DNA from: Asterochloris sp. CNOR1
Taxonomy: Eukaryota > Chlorophyta > Trebouxiophyceae > Trebouxiales > Trebouxiaceae
Length of the DNA: 64,000 nucleotides
Assembly (NCBI GenBank): GCA_963969365.1
Contig: OZ017748.1
Coordinates: 3,407,001 to 3,471,000, forward strand
Reading direction: 5' to 3'
Shown piece by piece: positions 12,035-24,141 of this stretch; the first letter of the stretch is position 1; each line of letters starts with the position of its first letter. A program made the translations under genes and the position numbers. The notes beneath the pieces were generated by a model. The model saw nothing but the letters and a program-made list of their open reading frames with translations, was not told where the DNA came from and ran no database searches.

Positions 12035-13120
12035 TCAGTTTGCCGTCTCCACTGTAAGATGCCGCAGGCAGTGCGCTGCCCGCCGCAGTGCCCTGACAAG
12101 GCCCTTGGGCACGCCTGTCCCTCCCAGGTCCATGCGCTGGAGGCTGCAGCTGGCCCAGGGCGGTGGCTGACCCTGCCCCTGGCTGGCGAGTGGGGGCCCC
12201 CTCGGCAGCAAGGCGCGTGCTGCCGGGCACCGGCAGAGGCTGGCCACCAGGCATGGGCTGCTGGTCTGCAAGCTAACCTGCTGCACTGCGATGTGGAAGT
12301 CCATCTGCGAGTGGCTAGCCTGATCACATTGTAACTGGAGGATGGCGCTGTGCCCAGCTTGCATCTGGGTGGCGTCATTGCCTGCTTGCTGCGCACCAAG
12401 CTGGTGACGAGTCAGCCTCCTAGCCTCCCGGGCAGCCTCAAGCTGGCTGCAGACTTGCGCGACCGCGCTGCCTGCTGCAGTGCTGCACAGGGGCAGGTCA
12501 GGCCAGGCCTGCAGAAGGTCCCACCAGGGACTGGTGGGCTCGTAGCGAGCGCCTTGAGTGTCCAGCAGGCTGTGTTGCATGTGCTGCCCACTTGCCTGCC
12601 AGACGAGATGCAGCTGCAGCCTGCCTTGAGGAGGCAGGCAGCTGCAAACAAGGTCGGCCGCATGGCGGAGCAGCTGTTGCAGCTCCAGCAGGCTCTGCAG
12701 CTGCCTTCTGCACCCTTCTGGAAGCGCCAAGGTGTGGCGCAAAGAGGCTGAAGGCGCGCTGTGAGAGGTATATGTTGAAAGCAGCAGGCCTGTTGCTGCC
12801 TGCTCCTCACGCAGGAGCTGCTCCAGGGGCCTGCGCATCTGCTGGTACAGCAGCGCTGCTGCGTGCGCCAGGAGGAGCTGCTGCCACTGCTGCTGACCAG
12901 CGGCCTGCGCAGAATTTATGATGCATGCCAATGTGAAACTGGTTGTGCTGGTCCACATGACTGCCTTGCCATCCAGCTCGAGGCAGCCCTGCTGCAGGGC
13001 AGGCAGGAGGCTGCCCAACAGTGCCACCAGCTGTTGCAACTCCTGACAGGGAGCTTCGCCTGCAAAGGCCAGGAGATTGCATCCTGGGGATATGATGAGG
13101 ATGGAAGCGGGCATCTGCAT
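12035..13120 (-). CDS. Uncharacterised 361-residue protein, longin-like N-terminus
   Basis: A single uninterrupted frame of 361 codons from ATG 13120 to the stop at 12035, long for this intron-rich region. The N-terminus reads SILIISPGCNLLAFAGE, then a Leu-rich helix, then a beta-type stretch (VMWTSTTSFTLACIINS) and another helix. That order of strands and helices resembles the first longin domain of the MON1/FUZ/HPS1 group (inference from pattern only). The middle and C-terminus are Gln/Ala/Leu-rich. Only 111 bp separate its ATG from the likely ATG of the PTAC3-like gene, so the two probably share a promoter. It could be a real single-exon gene, or the large 5' exon of a gene whose 3' exons I failed to see. 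Confidence 0.55.
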   Translation of the reverse strand: MQMPASILIISPGCNLLAFAGEAPCQELQQLVALLGSLLPALQQGCLELDGKAVMWTSTTSFTLACIINSAQAAGQQQWQQLLLAHAAALLYQQMRRPLEQLLREEQAATGLLLSTYTSHSAPSASLRHTLALPEGCRRQLQSLLELQQLLRHAADLVCSCLPPQGRLQLHLVWQASGQHMQHSLLDTQGARYEPTSPWWDLLQAWPDLPLCSTAAGSAVAQVCSQLEAAREARRLTRHQLGAQQAGNDATQMQAGHSAILQLQCDQASHSQMDFHIAVQQVSLQTSSPCLVASLCRCPAARALLPRGPPLASQGQGQPPPWASCSLQRMDLGGTGVPKGLVRALRRAAHCLRHLTVETAN

Positions 13121-13231
13121 CTTGCCGTTTCGTGACCTAAACCAGTGGTTGACTGGCTGTGCCTAGGCGTTGTTGCGGAACGAAGGCCTGAGCAGCTCTG
13201 CATAGGCTTCGCAATTATCTAGAGTCTGTTG
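13121..13231. promoter_or_regulatory. Compact divergent promoter, longin-like gene / PTAC3-like gene
   Basis: The two presumed start codons are only 111 bp apart and point away from each other. Any promoters and 5' untranslated regions must be compressed here. No defined element was recognised. Confidence 0.35.
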
Positions 13232-16200
13232 ATGCAGCCTCTGACCGGCAGGCCCTGCCGGCAACTTGTTCTACATCTGCCGCTCAGGCAGCAGAAGAAG
13301 CATGGCAGGCAGCCCAGATCTGCAATCCCCGCTCAGTGCCGCATGTGCAGAAGGAAACAGGGCAGATTGAGGCGACAGCTGCATTGCCAGGCCAAGCAAA
13401 ACCCTGATCGGTCTGGCCTGTATGAGGGCCTGGGGTGGGCGCTGGGCGGGCAGCAAGGCAAGCTGCTGCTGCTGCCTGCACATGACCAATGGTGTCCGCA
13501 ATGTCCGCTGCAATTAGCCTGGCACTTTGACGAGCTGGCACCATTGTCCCCCAAGAGAGCTCTTGTCTGTTCATCTGCAGGCAATGAAGCAGCCGCCCGA
13601 GCGGAGCAGGAGCGCCTCCAGCAGCAGCAGCTGGAGGATGCGCTGGACGAGCAGGAGCCCCAAGCAGAGGATGCAGAGCATGCAGAGGGGCGCGACCTAG
13701 ACGACATGTGGGAGGGGCAGGACTATGTGGGCATGGAGGTGGGGAAGGAGGAGGTGGACAGGCTGCTGGAGAAATACAGCGATGCCGAGTGGATCGAGGT
13801 GGACGAGGAGGAAAACAGGCGCATCCCTTTCCATAGGTCAGCCGCCATGGCTTTAGCATACCCATGCCCGCTGGTATGCCTGCTGGTAACCTCCTGGCTG
13901 CATGCGATTTGCTATTGCTACAAGAGTCAGGCGGTGCCCACCAGATGGTTTGAAACTGGTTTTGTCAAGGTGCCAGAGGGTTTGATGTGTCTGCTGTTGG
14001 TAGCCAGAGCAAACAACATGCAGGCACACATGAATGGCGACTGAGAGGCTAAGTTGCTTGTGCCAGGCGCCTGCTGGTTGCAGCTAAGGCGACATAGATG
14101 GGCTTGGATTAGCTTGTGTGCCACAAGGCATCGCAAGAATTTTGAGGAGATTTTGCTTGTGTGCAGGTGCCTGCAAGTTGCAACCAAGGCACATGCAGAC
14201 TTGTGCTGTACAAGGTGCTTGAACATGGCTCGCAGAGTATGCTTTGCTTGTGTGCAGACACCTGCTGGTTGCAGCCCAGACGGGCTGCACTGATGGGGCT
14301 GACAAGGGCTTTGAGAGGAATCTCATTCTGCCTGTGCACAGGCGCCTGCTCACAAGCAAGAAGAAACAAGTCAGCTGTCGCCTGCTCACAGGCAAATGAG
14401 AATCCTCTTGGCTGATCATCTTCTTGCTCACTGTGAGCAGGCACCCACTGGCTACTGATACTTCTTGCTTGTAAGCAGGCGCCAGCTGGCCAAGGCTGGC
14501 CACACAGACGGGGCTGAAAGCCCAGTGTGTGCACACTGACATCATAAGATTTTGGACAGAGCTGCTCTCTGGTGTGCAGGCGCCTGCTGGTTGCAGCCAA
14601 AGCAGGCGACATACAGTTGGCTGAGAAAGTCATTGAGGAGATGGACAACCAGGAGGTGAACTTGAAGGACTACCAAATTCCACCAATGCCCCTGGGTCCC
14701 CGTGCAGTGCACATGCTGATGACCGCATATGTTCGCGGGGGGAACGTGACAGGGGCGCTGGACGTGGCTGGCAGGATGCAGAACGATAGAGGTGGGGTAC
14801 CACATCACCAGTGGTGTAATTTACCTGACTGACTGCCATCAGCAGAAGCTTCAGAACCGTCCATTACGAGCTGGGTTGCTGCTTGAGCAAGACCTCTCAG
14901 CCTGCACAGGGCGAGCGCTGGAGGCAGGAGACAAGATAATGTGTCGTTGAGCTGAGAGTCTGCATTGCATGCTCGTCTGCTGGCAGCAATGATCTTGAAG
15001 TGAAGCGCCCAGCCAAGTTCTGGTGCGCCCTGAACCTGGCTTAGGACACCTGGGAACACTGCAGATGACCGACATGATGCCAAGCCTGCGGGAAGGGATG
15101 ATGCAGAAGCATGTACCCGGCCATACACGTCAGTGCCTAGGCAGGCACTGTGCATGGCCAGAGCAGCAGTGATGATTTGATTAGGAGAGCTTCAGGCTGC
15201 TCAAGCTCCCGCCCTGCGTGCATCTGTGGCCCCATAGACCATGCTGCAGCTGTCCAGGCACCATGCATCCCCTACCCAAGGACCTCTCCTTTCACTATCT
15301 GGGGCGTGCTGCGCTGCAGGCATTCCACTGATGCAGGAGAGCTTCAGTCTGCTCATCTGGGGGTTCATCCACCAGGCAGAGCCTGACTTTGAGGCAGCCG
15401 AGGAGGTCCTGGAGTCCATGATGCAGACCGAGCTGCGCTGGGACTGCCGAGAGGCCTGGGTGAGCGCTCCACCTGCAATTTCAAAACAGTGCATCATGAC
15501 GCTGGCATGCTCAAGCCAAAGCGTTGTGCCACTTGCATGCTGTACTGGACTTCGTGCCACACATCAAAGGCACTGGGATTGCCGACAGGTCTGGGTGAAC
15601 ACACTGTTGGGGACTGCTCTTGTCAACATGAGTCCCTTGAAGTTGACAGCATGCTGCCTGCATCCTGCACAGCTTCTGTCCAACAAGTCAGATGGCTCTC
15701 TAAAGGGTTCCGCAGCAAGGTTCTGGCTCATAAGCAGTAGCAGTGCTCTGCCTGCCTCTGTTGGAGATACAGCTGCTTGCTCCCTGTCCCCAAGTGGAAC
15801 ACTGCAGTGACTGCTGCTGCCAGGGGACCTGGCCCACGTGGCCGTCCTGCAGAGTGCCCTGATGTGTGCCGCCTCCTGCCTCTCGTCCCCATTTATTGTG
15901 GACTGCTGTGCCTGCCAGGTGACGTTGACCAAGGAGCTGCTGCGTGCCCACCGCTATGACCAGGCCCGTCACTGGCTGCTGAGCCGCGAGGAGGATTGGG
16001 CGCCCTCCCCTGAGCTGTACTGGGACTTCCTGCACTTCCTGGGGGCTGCGCCAGGTTCTATCATGCTGGACGAGGCAACTGAGGAGAAGTTGACCCCTGA
16101 GGTGAAGGTGGCTCCTGCCAGTGTCTCTCGCAAGCATATTCGTGCTGCAGAGGTTTGCCAAGCTGGCTTTTCGAGGTGCCCTTCCACCCAGCTGCCCGTC

Positions 16201-19200
16201 GAGGTGACAACGTACAGCAAAGCAGCACAGGCTGACATCTGAGGTTTGCAGCTGCCTGCCTGGGGCAGGCGCTCTTGTGCCAAAGCAGATACAGTTACAA
16301 GCTGGCACCCGACGCCCGCCTGCCTCCCTCGGCAGACTCCTGTCATGCAACGCGTTGTCTGCCTGCTTCAGCATGTCAGGTCGTGTAGCACAGCCGCACA
16401 GGCTGACCCCTGCAGAGGCTGCCACCCGCCTGCTTGGGCCACACTTACATGAGGAAGCGATGGCGCTGGCAGTGTGCACTGTAGCACAGCATCACACAAC
16501 CAGCTTTGAAGATGAATCACCTAGAGGTCTGGGGTTGCAGCCCGCATCCATGCGCTGGGAGCCCCATGTCACTCGGCATCTGGCTGTTCCATACTCTCTC
16601 TGTGGGGGCCACACATCAATTTCAGGACTTGCTGCCCAGAGTGGCAACTCTGCCTGGCAGCAGCTTCAGCTTGAGCCAGTGCTTGGACCGTGCCAGAGTT
16701 CAACACCCTACATGTCCCATGTGCAGGACCTGCTGGACACTCTGGGTACCCCTCCACCTGGCTATGAATGGGAGTTTGGCACTGGGGAGGATGCCTTTGA
16801 CATCGACACCGGGGAGGATATGCCGGAGGCCGCCGAGCAGGACGAAAATTTGGAGGACATCGAGGAGTTTGAAGATGAGGCAGCCTTTGCTCAGGGCAGC
16901 CAATTGTGGGCAGACCTGCGGGAGAGCATCATGCCCAGCAGCAGCGAGAGCGGCTACAGGGCCCTCACCCACGTGGAGGCACTCCGCGAGCAGGGGGAGC
17001 TGTACCGCATGATGCAGGTGCAGTGGGAGGGTTGCCAGTGAGCAGGCCAGCTGTCGGCCAACGGTTGGCGGCCGAGTGTGCCTGTCAGCAGACATTGCCC
17101 TGCCAGTGCGCTTGCTTGGGCAACAGGATGGCACTGCTGTTCCACTAGACATGCCCCCTGCCACAGAACTTGACCATGCAGTATGCTGATGTTGCTACTA
17201 GATTCAGGCATTGCCAGGCTGCAGCTGTTGTTGCCAATTTATCAGTGCTGCTGCTCACATGGCGCTAGCTCTTGTTGCGCACAACTTCTACTGGACAGTC
17301 ACACCTAGAGCTGATTGCTGCCACCCTGCAGCATGATGGCGTGCCCATCCACCTGGTGCACGTCCAGTGCATCCTGGATACGCTGCGCGACATGGTCCTG
17401 GAGGAGGTGAACCCTGCAGAGGCGCCCATTGTCCTGCGCGGCGCCCAGCCCCTGGACGCGCTGGAGGGCTGGATCAAGGACATGGAGGCAGAGGTGGACG
17501 GCCTGCCTCCGCCAGGGTTGGATGCATTCCACGCCTGGGGCGAGGTGAGATGCAGGCTGCCAAGGGGAGAGGTGCTGACAGTTTTGCACCTGCATGCTGA
17601 GGCCTCTGCATGACGGGCAAGGATTAGGGGGCGGCAGTGGAGGTTGTGCCGGCTGCAGGTGCCGCCACAGGCCTTGCGGGCTGCCCCCGCCGGGGCTGCA
17701 TCTGATATGGGAGGCGAGCTGGAGCAGCTGGTCTGCCAGGTTGTGTGGCTGCAGTATGCACACACAGCAGCTTGAGCACAGACCTGCAGTCTGCTCAGAG
17801 GCCCAGCTTGGGAGCTTCTGCAGGCCTGACCGGCCACGTGCTGATTGTCTGCTGCATCTGCTGTTCAGCCAGCACGATGGTCTGCTCACAGTTTCTGCAG
17901 AAGGTCGGCTTGCGCCCACTGATCCTCGCAATATACCCTGAGGCAGACATGCTGCACATGCCCATCGCTGACTGCCCACATCTCCGCACTGCAGGCCCTG
18001 CTGACTGTCAACAACGAGTCAATGTACATGAAAATGAACCTGGCAAACCAGATGATGGCCTCGCGGGGCCTGGTCCCGCAAGGCAGGTGGCTGGGCTACA
18101 TGATGACTGCGCACATGCTGGAAGGGGACCTGGCGGTGAGTCCTGGGGACCCCTGCAGCACCAACAAGGCTGGTGTGCTGCGCTTGATGGTGCGCTTGCA
18201 CCGGCACCAGCAGGCCGCCAAGCCTCTGCTGAGGGGAGCACACCTCTGCCTGTCAACCGCTGCACCCTCTCTCAATCAGGTCTGTAAGGCAGACATGTCT
18301 GCTGCGATACCCTGCAGAGCTCAACAGCCCACTTTTGAAAAGGCTGGAGGGGCCCCATCTCCCCTTTGCTTGCTGCCCCTGAAGTGCCTCTGGGCTGGCA
18401 GGAAGCGTTCAGGCATTATTCCTGTATAGTCTGCTCACTTTGGAGCGCAGCACAGCATGCCTGACAATGCTAGGCTGGCCCCCTGCAGGACGCAATGGCC
18501 CTGTTCGACCGTGCCCGTGCAGCCTCTCAGGGCTGGGTGGCCATCCAGCACTTGCCTTCAGAAGTGCTGGCTGACATTCTGGTCAACCTGGCCCTGGAAG
18601 GGGAGGGCGAGGACGTAAACGCCGTCCTGAACGCCATGTGGCTGGCCAACCGCCATGTCCCCAAGCAGGCCTACCTGACGGACGAGGATGGGCGCACCTT
18701 TATCAGCATCTGGCTACAGGTGTACTTTGCCTGACACACCGTGACTCCTGCGGCCTGCATGAGGTTAAGGCATCACATTGTCACTTCTTCGTCTGGAAGT
18801 TGCTGCTCATGGGCCAGGAAAGTGTGGCCGGACATGCATTGCCGAGAGGCCAGGCACTGCTGAGCCCTACTCGGCCCAAGCGAGGCCCCAACAGCAAGAC
18901 AAAGCTTCAGACAAGCAGCTGCTTGGCGGTGGAACCCAAAAGAGGGGCTGGCTGAGGTGTTTGAGGAGTGACTGAGATCCTAGGGTTGGTCCCAGCCTGC
19001 CAGCAGTAATGCCTACACTGAGTCATTACCTGGCTGGCTGCAGAATGAGGGGGCGCTGGCTGAGGAGGATATGGTGCCGGAGGAGTGGCTGGAGTCAGAT
19101 GACGAGGAGTCAACTGACTTGAAGTCGCCTCCAGAGGGCCAGACTGGGGAGGCAGGGGGCCAGGTGGCAGGTGGGCTATCTGCAGGGGCGTGGGGGAGCA

Positions 19201-22200
19201 GGTGGCCAGACAGCAGGGCCTGTCGCAGTCCTGCTGACATGTGCTGCATGTGGAGGCCTGGAGACAGACGGTGGGTGGGCTGATTGGATGAGGCCTCTGC
19301 GTCAAGACCACGACAGTGTGCAGGCTGCCAACCTTTGCTATCCCAGATCGCTGCCCAGTTGTGCCTGCTACACTGCTGCTCTGTGCGTACAGAGCTGGAC
19401 GCCGCCCGGAGTCCCACCCTGGTGCTTGTCACATCTGCGCACTCTTGCCAGCGAACCTGCTCGCTCTGCGCATGCAGAGCTGGATGCTGTCCAGGACAGG
19501 TCCCTGGTGCTGGTCCCACTGGACGACCTCCCTCACGCCCTTGGCGGCGATCCAGTTGCGATTGGCCGGCAGCGGCATGTGGTCTATGCAGAGCACGCTG
19601 ACCCTGACAAGGCCGGCACCATTGTCCCCATCAGCAAGATGTCCCCAGAGCAGTACAAGGCTGAGCTGAGGGCGCGCAACCTCCCTACTGAAGGCGCCAG
19701 GAATGACCTCAAGAAGCGCGTGCAGGTGCTCAGCTTCTGCTGCTTGAAAAGGGCTGCATTGGTCATGCTTGAGCACTGCTGAGCTGAGCGTTGCGCTCAA
19801 GGCAGGCACACGTGCCCACAGAAGGACACCAGGCACCACCTCAAAAAGCGTGACAGGTGGACCATCTGGGTGTGCAGCCTCTATGGCTTGGTTGGCATCT
19901 TCGCCATTGCTGTGTGTGGTGCCAGATGCCTCTGGCTGGGCGGTCAGCACCCCTCATTTGACGCCTGGTTGCATGGCTGCTGCCCTGTCCGTGGGCGGCC
20001 CTGCGGCCTGAGGTTCAGCGTCCCTTGCACAAGCCAGGCTGCACAACTGCTGCTATTTGCATGTGATGCTGCCTGCCAGTGGAGCCTGACTTCCGGCTGC
20101 ACGCAGGCTTGCTGCCTGTCAAGCAGCAGTCTGCCCATCCTTACTGCCTCCGCGGCTTGCCTGCAGGCTGCCCGTGCTGCAGACCCGGTCGACATCAATG
20201 AGCAGCTGCGCCGGCGGGAGGTCCTTGGACAGAAGCGGGCGGCCACCCAGATCACCAAAGAGCTGGAAGTTGGTAGCAACAAGCAGCAGAAGAAGGTAAC
20301 AGCTGGCGCCGAATTGGTGGCATGATTCATCAACTGGCTTACGTTGCTACTCAGGCTGTTCCATCATAGGTGACTGCCTTGCCTGCAGCCTGCCTGCCTG
20401 GCCCCTTGCAGATCTATATGTGTGGTCATGCTTATGCTGACAATAGCACACTGGGACGGCAAGCCCTGTGACTTGTCAGGCTGTGCATGCTGAAGGCAGC
20501 CAAGACAGGTGACCCATGCCTGCTCAGCGCCCCTCCTTAAGCCCAGCAGCAGGGAGGTGCTCATGCACATGGCTGCTGTGGCTTGTCTCCACTCCCCTCA
20601 ATGTGCTGTGCTGTCCCTTTAGACTGAGAAGAAGGACAAGTCTGGCAAGGTCGCCAGCCGCACAACAATCCTGGAGCAGCAGTGGCAGGGGGGAGCGCCT
20701 GTGGAGGAGCGTGTGCTGGCCGTGAAGGATGATGTTGACGATGATGACCTTGAGCTGAGCGGCTCAGGTGAGATGAGGCGCAGGATCTGCTGAACTTGCG
20801 AGGGAGCTTCAGTGCCTGGGGCAGCGGTCTGTGCAGTCAAGCATTGCCCAGCTGGCGGCTCGCTGGGTCTGAAGGAGGCAGTTTCTTCTATAGACGACGG
20901 CAGAGAGAAATCCTGGGGAGCTGCCTCTGCGCTGCAGTCTGCTGTGGGGAAATGCTAGCGACAGGCTCTCCAGATACATGCAGTGCTCCCATGTGCAGAT
21001 GATGACGCTAATGAGGAGGAGGATGCTGTGGAGATCGATGAAGATGAGGAGGCGCGGCCCAAGAAGGGCAGCGACGATGAGGATGATGTTGGGGACAGCA
21101 CCCTGGGGGTCGTAGAGGACCCAGAGGATTCTCCAGTGAGCAGGGCTTTGTGTAGGGCTGGCCCTGCAGTAGCCAGGCCACACCCTTAGGGAGACTGCTG
21201 TGTTGCATCTCGAGACTGCTGCATGCCGCTGTGAGCAGCACCTTAGGCCTGGGGATATGCTTCATCAGGTGTGGGTCTGCTTCCTGCGCAGTCATGGCTG
21301 CGTGCGCAGCTGTGAGACGTGTGGTAGGCCTGGGCACCTGCTCTGCTGGGTGCAGGGCTGTTCAGCAGCTGACCTGCTAGTCAACATGGTCGTGCTCAAG
21401 TCCTAGTCCTCGTTGGGGCACATGCTTCTACTTTAAAGGTATCCTGAGAATTTTCGACCTACCAGCGCGCACACCACACACGTGGGCTGCAGAGGCTTGT
21501 GTGGGGAGCTTGGGGAACTGCAGGGCAGCCTTCAGTGGGACCTTGTGGCTGTGTGCAGCTGAGAGGACAGCTGTAGCTGGTGCCACTTGTGTTCTGCTCA
21601 GACAGAGGTCTTGCAGCTGCCTGCCACTTATACCCTTTTGCAAGCGCATCTGGCTTGTCCAGCCAAGCCTGTGAGCTGCAACACCTCGCCCGCTGGCGCA
21701 TTCTTGCTCAGCCTGCAGCTGGCTACGCAGAAGCACAGTGGTCAAGATGTTGAGCTCCTTGTGCCTGAGGAGGCCTCTGAGTGCAGCACTGAGCTGACAA
21801 CAAAGTGCCTCTGCCTGCAGACGGCACAGCAGGGCCATAGCTATGGAGTCCCTTGTGACTCAGGAGCATATCCGCACTGTCTTTCCCCTGGCAGATCAGA
21901 CTGGTTCTGCCTGCAGGCGACACGGGAGGGCAGCGACGATGAAATTGATGAGTCCCCTGTGACTGAGGAGGACTTTGAAACAGAGCCCCGGCGCTCGCTG
22001 CGGCCATGGGAGAGCAAGCCCACGCCGCCAGCTGCAGACGATGTGGAGGATATGCAGCATGACCTCAAAGCCGACATGGCCTTCAGCATCTGCTTCTATG
22101 CGCTCAAACTGAGGCATCAGCCCAGTCCGGCCGATGTCCAGGAGTTTGGCAGGGTGAGCAGCCCATTGGTGGCCTTGTTGCTGCTTCTGCTTGCGCTCAC

Positions 22201-22743
22201 TTCCCTAGCTGAGGCCGTAATACATCCCAGCATATGTCTAGAATCTTGGCCAGATTGCTTCCGTCCTCTCTTCTTGAGCCCAGCATGACACAGATTGCTT
22301 GCGTCAGCTGCTGTGTTTCATACAGATGCTGTGGATGGGCTCCATGGGTAGGCAGCTAAGTAAATGGGTCCTCAGAGCTGAGAGGGTGCAGTCCCGTGGA
22401 TAGCTTTCCCCCTAGGACATGCCTCTGCCTGCAGGCTGGCTTTGACCAAGTCGTCAAGATGTTTGGTCAGGGCGAGGACATTGCTGACATTGGAGCATGG
22501 CAGTTCCAGCCGGACCTTCCACGGCCAGGCCTGACTGAGGAGGAGCTAGCTGAGCTCAGAGCTGCTGGGGTGCCAATACCTGATGACGCTGCTCAAAGCC
22601 TCTCAACGCAGCAGGCCTCAGCAGACGCTGCATTTGATGACTCTGCCGTTGCTTACAAAGTGCGTGAAGAGGGTCATGAGAATGACACTGCATATTCAGA
22701 GGATGGGGATGACTTTGAGGACTCAGAAAGCAACTCTGACTGA
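13232..22743 (+). CDS. PTAC3: PTAC3-like plastid nucleoid SAP/PPR-type protein
   Basis: Exons in phase: 13232(or 13581)-13836, 14580-14791, 15320-15459, 15919-16152, 16727-17017, 17299-17544, 17995-18135, 18489-18719, 19044-19170, 19478-19725, 20167-20295, 20623-20767, 20999-21135, 21917-22153, 22435-22743; about 1,090 residues. The N-terminus is Arg/Gln-rich and lacks acidic residues, as in a plastid transit peptide. Helical PPR-like repeats follow (RLLVAAKAGD...EKVIEEMDNQEV). Next come acidic stretches and a SAP DNA-binding motif (MSPEQYKAELRARNLPTEGA). The C-terminus is strongly acidic. This order matches plant PTAC3/PAP1, a component of plastid-encoded RNA polymerase. The first exon boundary is uncertain: the frame is open throughout, but TTCATCTGCAG before 13581 is a good acceptor. 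Confidence 0.82.
14061..14579 (+). repeat. Tandem array of exon 5'-edge echoes in PTAC3 intron
   Basis: At least six degenerate copies of the acceptor plus exon start (GTGTGCAGGCGCCTGCTGG, true junction at 14579/14580) lie upstream in the same intron. They start near 14061, 14161, 14251, 14335, 14430 and 14472, mostly 85-100 bp apart. The copy at 14061-14097 keeps 30 or more of the exon's first bases, including TTGCAGCTAAGGCGACATA. Most copies keep an AG that could act as a decoy acceptor. Confidence 0.85.
15566..15603 (+). repeat. Echo of PTAC3 exon 3' edge (15435-15470)
   Basis: CTGGGATTGCCGACAGGTCT followed by GGGTGAAC mirrors the exon end CTGGGACTGCCGAGAGGCCT and its donor GGGTGAGC. The copy is intronic, about 130 bp downstream, and keeps a plausible GT donor. 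Confidence 0.8.
19381..19440 (+). repeat. Echo of PTAC3 SAP-exon 5' edge (19466-19530)
   Basis: The sequence CAGAGCTGGACGCCGCCCGG ... CACCCTGGTGCTTGTC parallels the true exon start CAGAGCTGGATGCTGTCCAG ... TCCCTGGTGCTGGTCC. It lies about 88 bp upstream and retains its own acceptor-like CAG. Confidence 0.8.
19810..19862 (+). repeat. Echo of PTAC3 SAP-exon 3' edge (19680-19732)
   Basis: The stretch CAGAAGGACACCAGGCACCA followed by CCTCAAAAAGCGTGACAGGTGG resembles the exon end ACTGAAGGCGCCAGGAATGA, CCTCAAGAAGCGCGTGCAGGTG. It sits about 130 bp downstream with a decoy CAG|GTGGAC donor. The same exon thus has echoes on both sides. Confidence 0.7.
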
Positions 22744-23073
22744 CACAATTCAATGCTGATGAATTTGAAAACACCCGGACAGAAGCATGCCACTCCAATG
22801 TGAGCAGCTGCAGCCATGATGGTGAGGGCCGCTGCCACATACAAAAGAGGTGCAGGGCAGTTGCACATGGGTTGAGGCCTCATGGGGTGCGCCTCAAGCA
22901 GTATACAGCACCTGGTGTGGCAAACGCTGCTACTGCATGCGGTTGGGATGCAGCACAGGTGCAGCAAGGGCTGATGCCCTGGTGGTGCTTGAACACATTT
23001 GTGCAACAGCTTTCATGAAAGCTGCTATTTGTGGCATGTCGGGTGCAAGACATCTGCAGCAGGCTGACGGCGC
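22744..23073. other. Convergent intergenic region
   Basis: 330 bp between the PTAC3-like stop and the LSM12 stop. Presumed 3' untranslated regions; nothing else recognised. Confidence 0.5.
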
Positions 23074-24141
23074 TCAAGCATAATCCAGTGTTTGGCGTGC
23101 ATGCTGCAGCACCTTGACCACACGGTCCAGGGTGGTAGTGTCGTCAGGGTGCTTTGTGTGGCAGTCCTGCGGCTGATAAGGCGCCGAGATGGTGACCTGC
23201 AGCATGGCGGCCAAGAGCTGCCAGAGTGCACCAGTCCCATGCCGTGAAACCTGAAGTTGCCAGCATGCATCAGGTTTGCCAGCATACAGTGTATGCTCTG
23301 CACATGCCTCATCACAGCTTGCAACAGCGAGTAATGCAGAGGGCAGCCCACCTCTCCCAGCACGACAATGCTTTGCCCCTGCCACTTGCAGGGCATTGTC
23401 TTGACCAGAGTGTCAAAGATGAACTGGCCCTGAGGAGTCACGCCCTGCCCAATCTTATCTGCCTCGCTTTGCGCAGTCTGCAGCAACAACGGTCAGGACT
23501 CAACTGCTGCCCAAGCCAACTGCCTGCCACCCCTCAGCCACATCAAGCTGGCCGGCTGCACATCTTCTGCTCTGCACTGCGTCATCAGCTGTCCTGCCTG
23601 TGTCCAGTATGAAGACACACAGCAAGCCTCTGTCCGGGTCAATGCAGCACACTATTGACAATGAAGGCTGCGTTTGTACCTGCAGTGCTCTGCTCAGCCT
23701 GTCCTGGCTACGCTGAGGGTCCACGTATGGCAGCGGCGCAGCTGCCAGGGGAAGGGCTGGCGGCTCACTTGAGATGACGCCCTGCAGCAGGCTCAAGTCC
23801 ATCCCCTGTCTAAGGACTGTGGGTCAAAGCAATGTCAAGGCTTGCCTTGATCTGGCTCTTTCTGAGGAGTTGCAGGTGGTGGTGGAATGGTGTGCTGCCC
23901 TTCTGGCGCAGCAATAACATGTTGGCCTGCTTGTCATGCGCAAACAGCTCCCCTGAAACCTCCTGCAGCGGCACATCTGGCAATGACACATGATGGCCTC
24001 TGCACTGCAATGAGCCGTGCAGAGAGAGGGGCTCACCTCTCCTGATACAGTCTCCAGCACTAGCTGCCCTCCAGGGACCAGGGAGTCCCCAAACACATTC
24101 TCATTGTATTGAGCATGCTCTGGTGCCTGAGGCCACTGCAT
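23074..24141 (-). CDS. LSM12: LSM12 homolog (Lsm and anticodon-binding domains)
   Basis: Five exons join in phase to 190 residues: 24141-24037, 23962-23846, 23781-23680, 23477-23352, 23196-23074. The N-terminal Lsm-like part contains [20 protein letters not shown], typical of LSM12. The C-terminal anticodon-binding (AD) domain has [19 protein letters not shown] followed by [12 protein letters not shown] and ends with a helical VVKVLQHAR segment. LSM12 proteins link RNA, ataxin-2-type proteins and stress or clock regulation; in algae the role is inferred only. The intron after exon 2 appears to use a GC donor (AAG|GCAAGC), since no GT site gives the right frame. The length is typical for the family. 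Confidence 0.9.
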
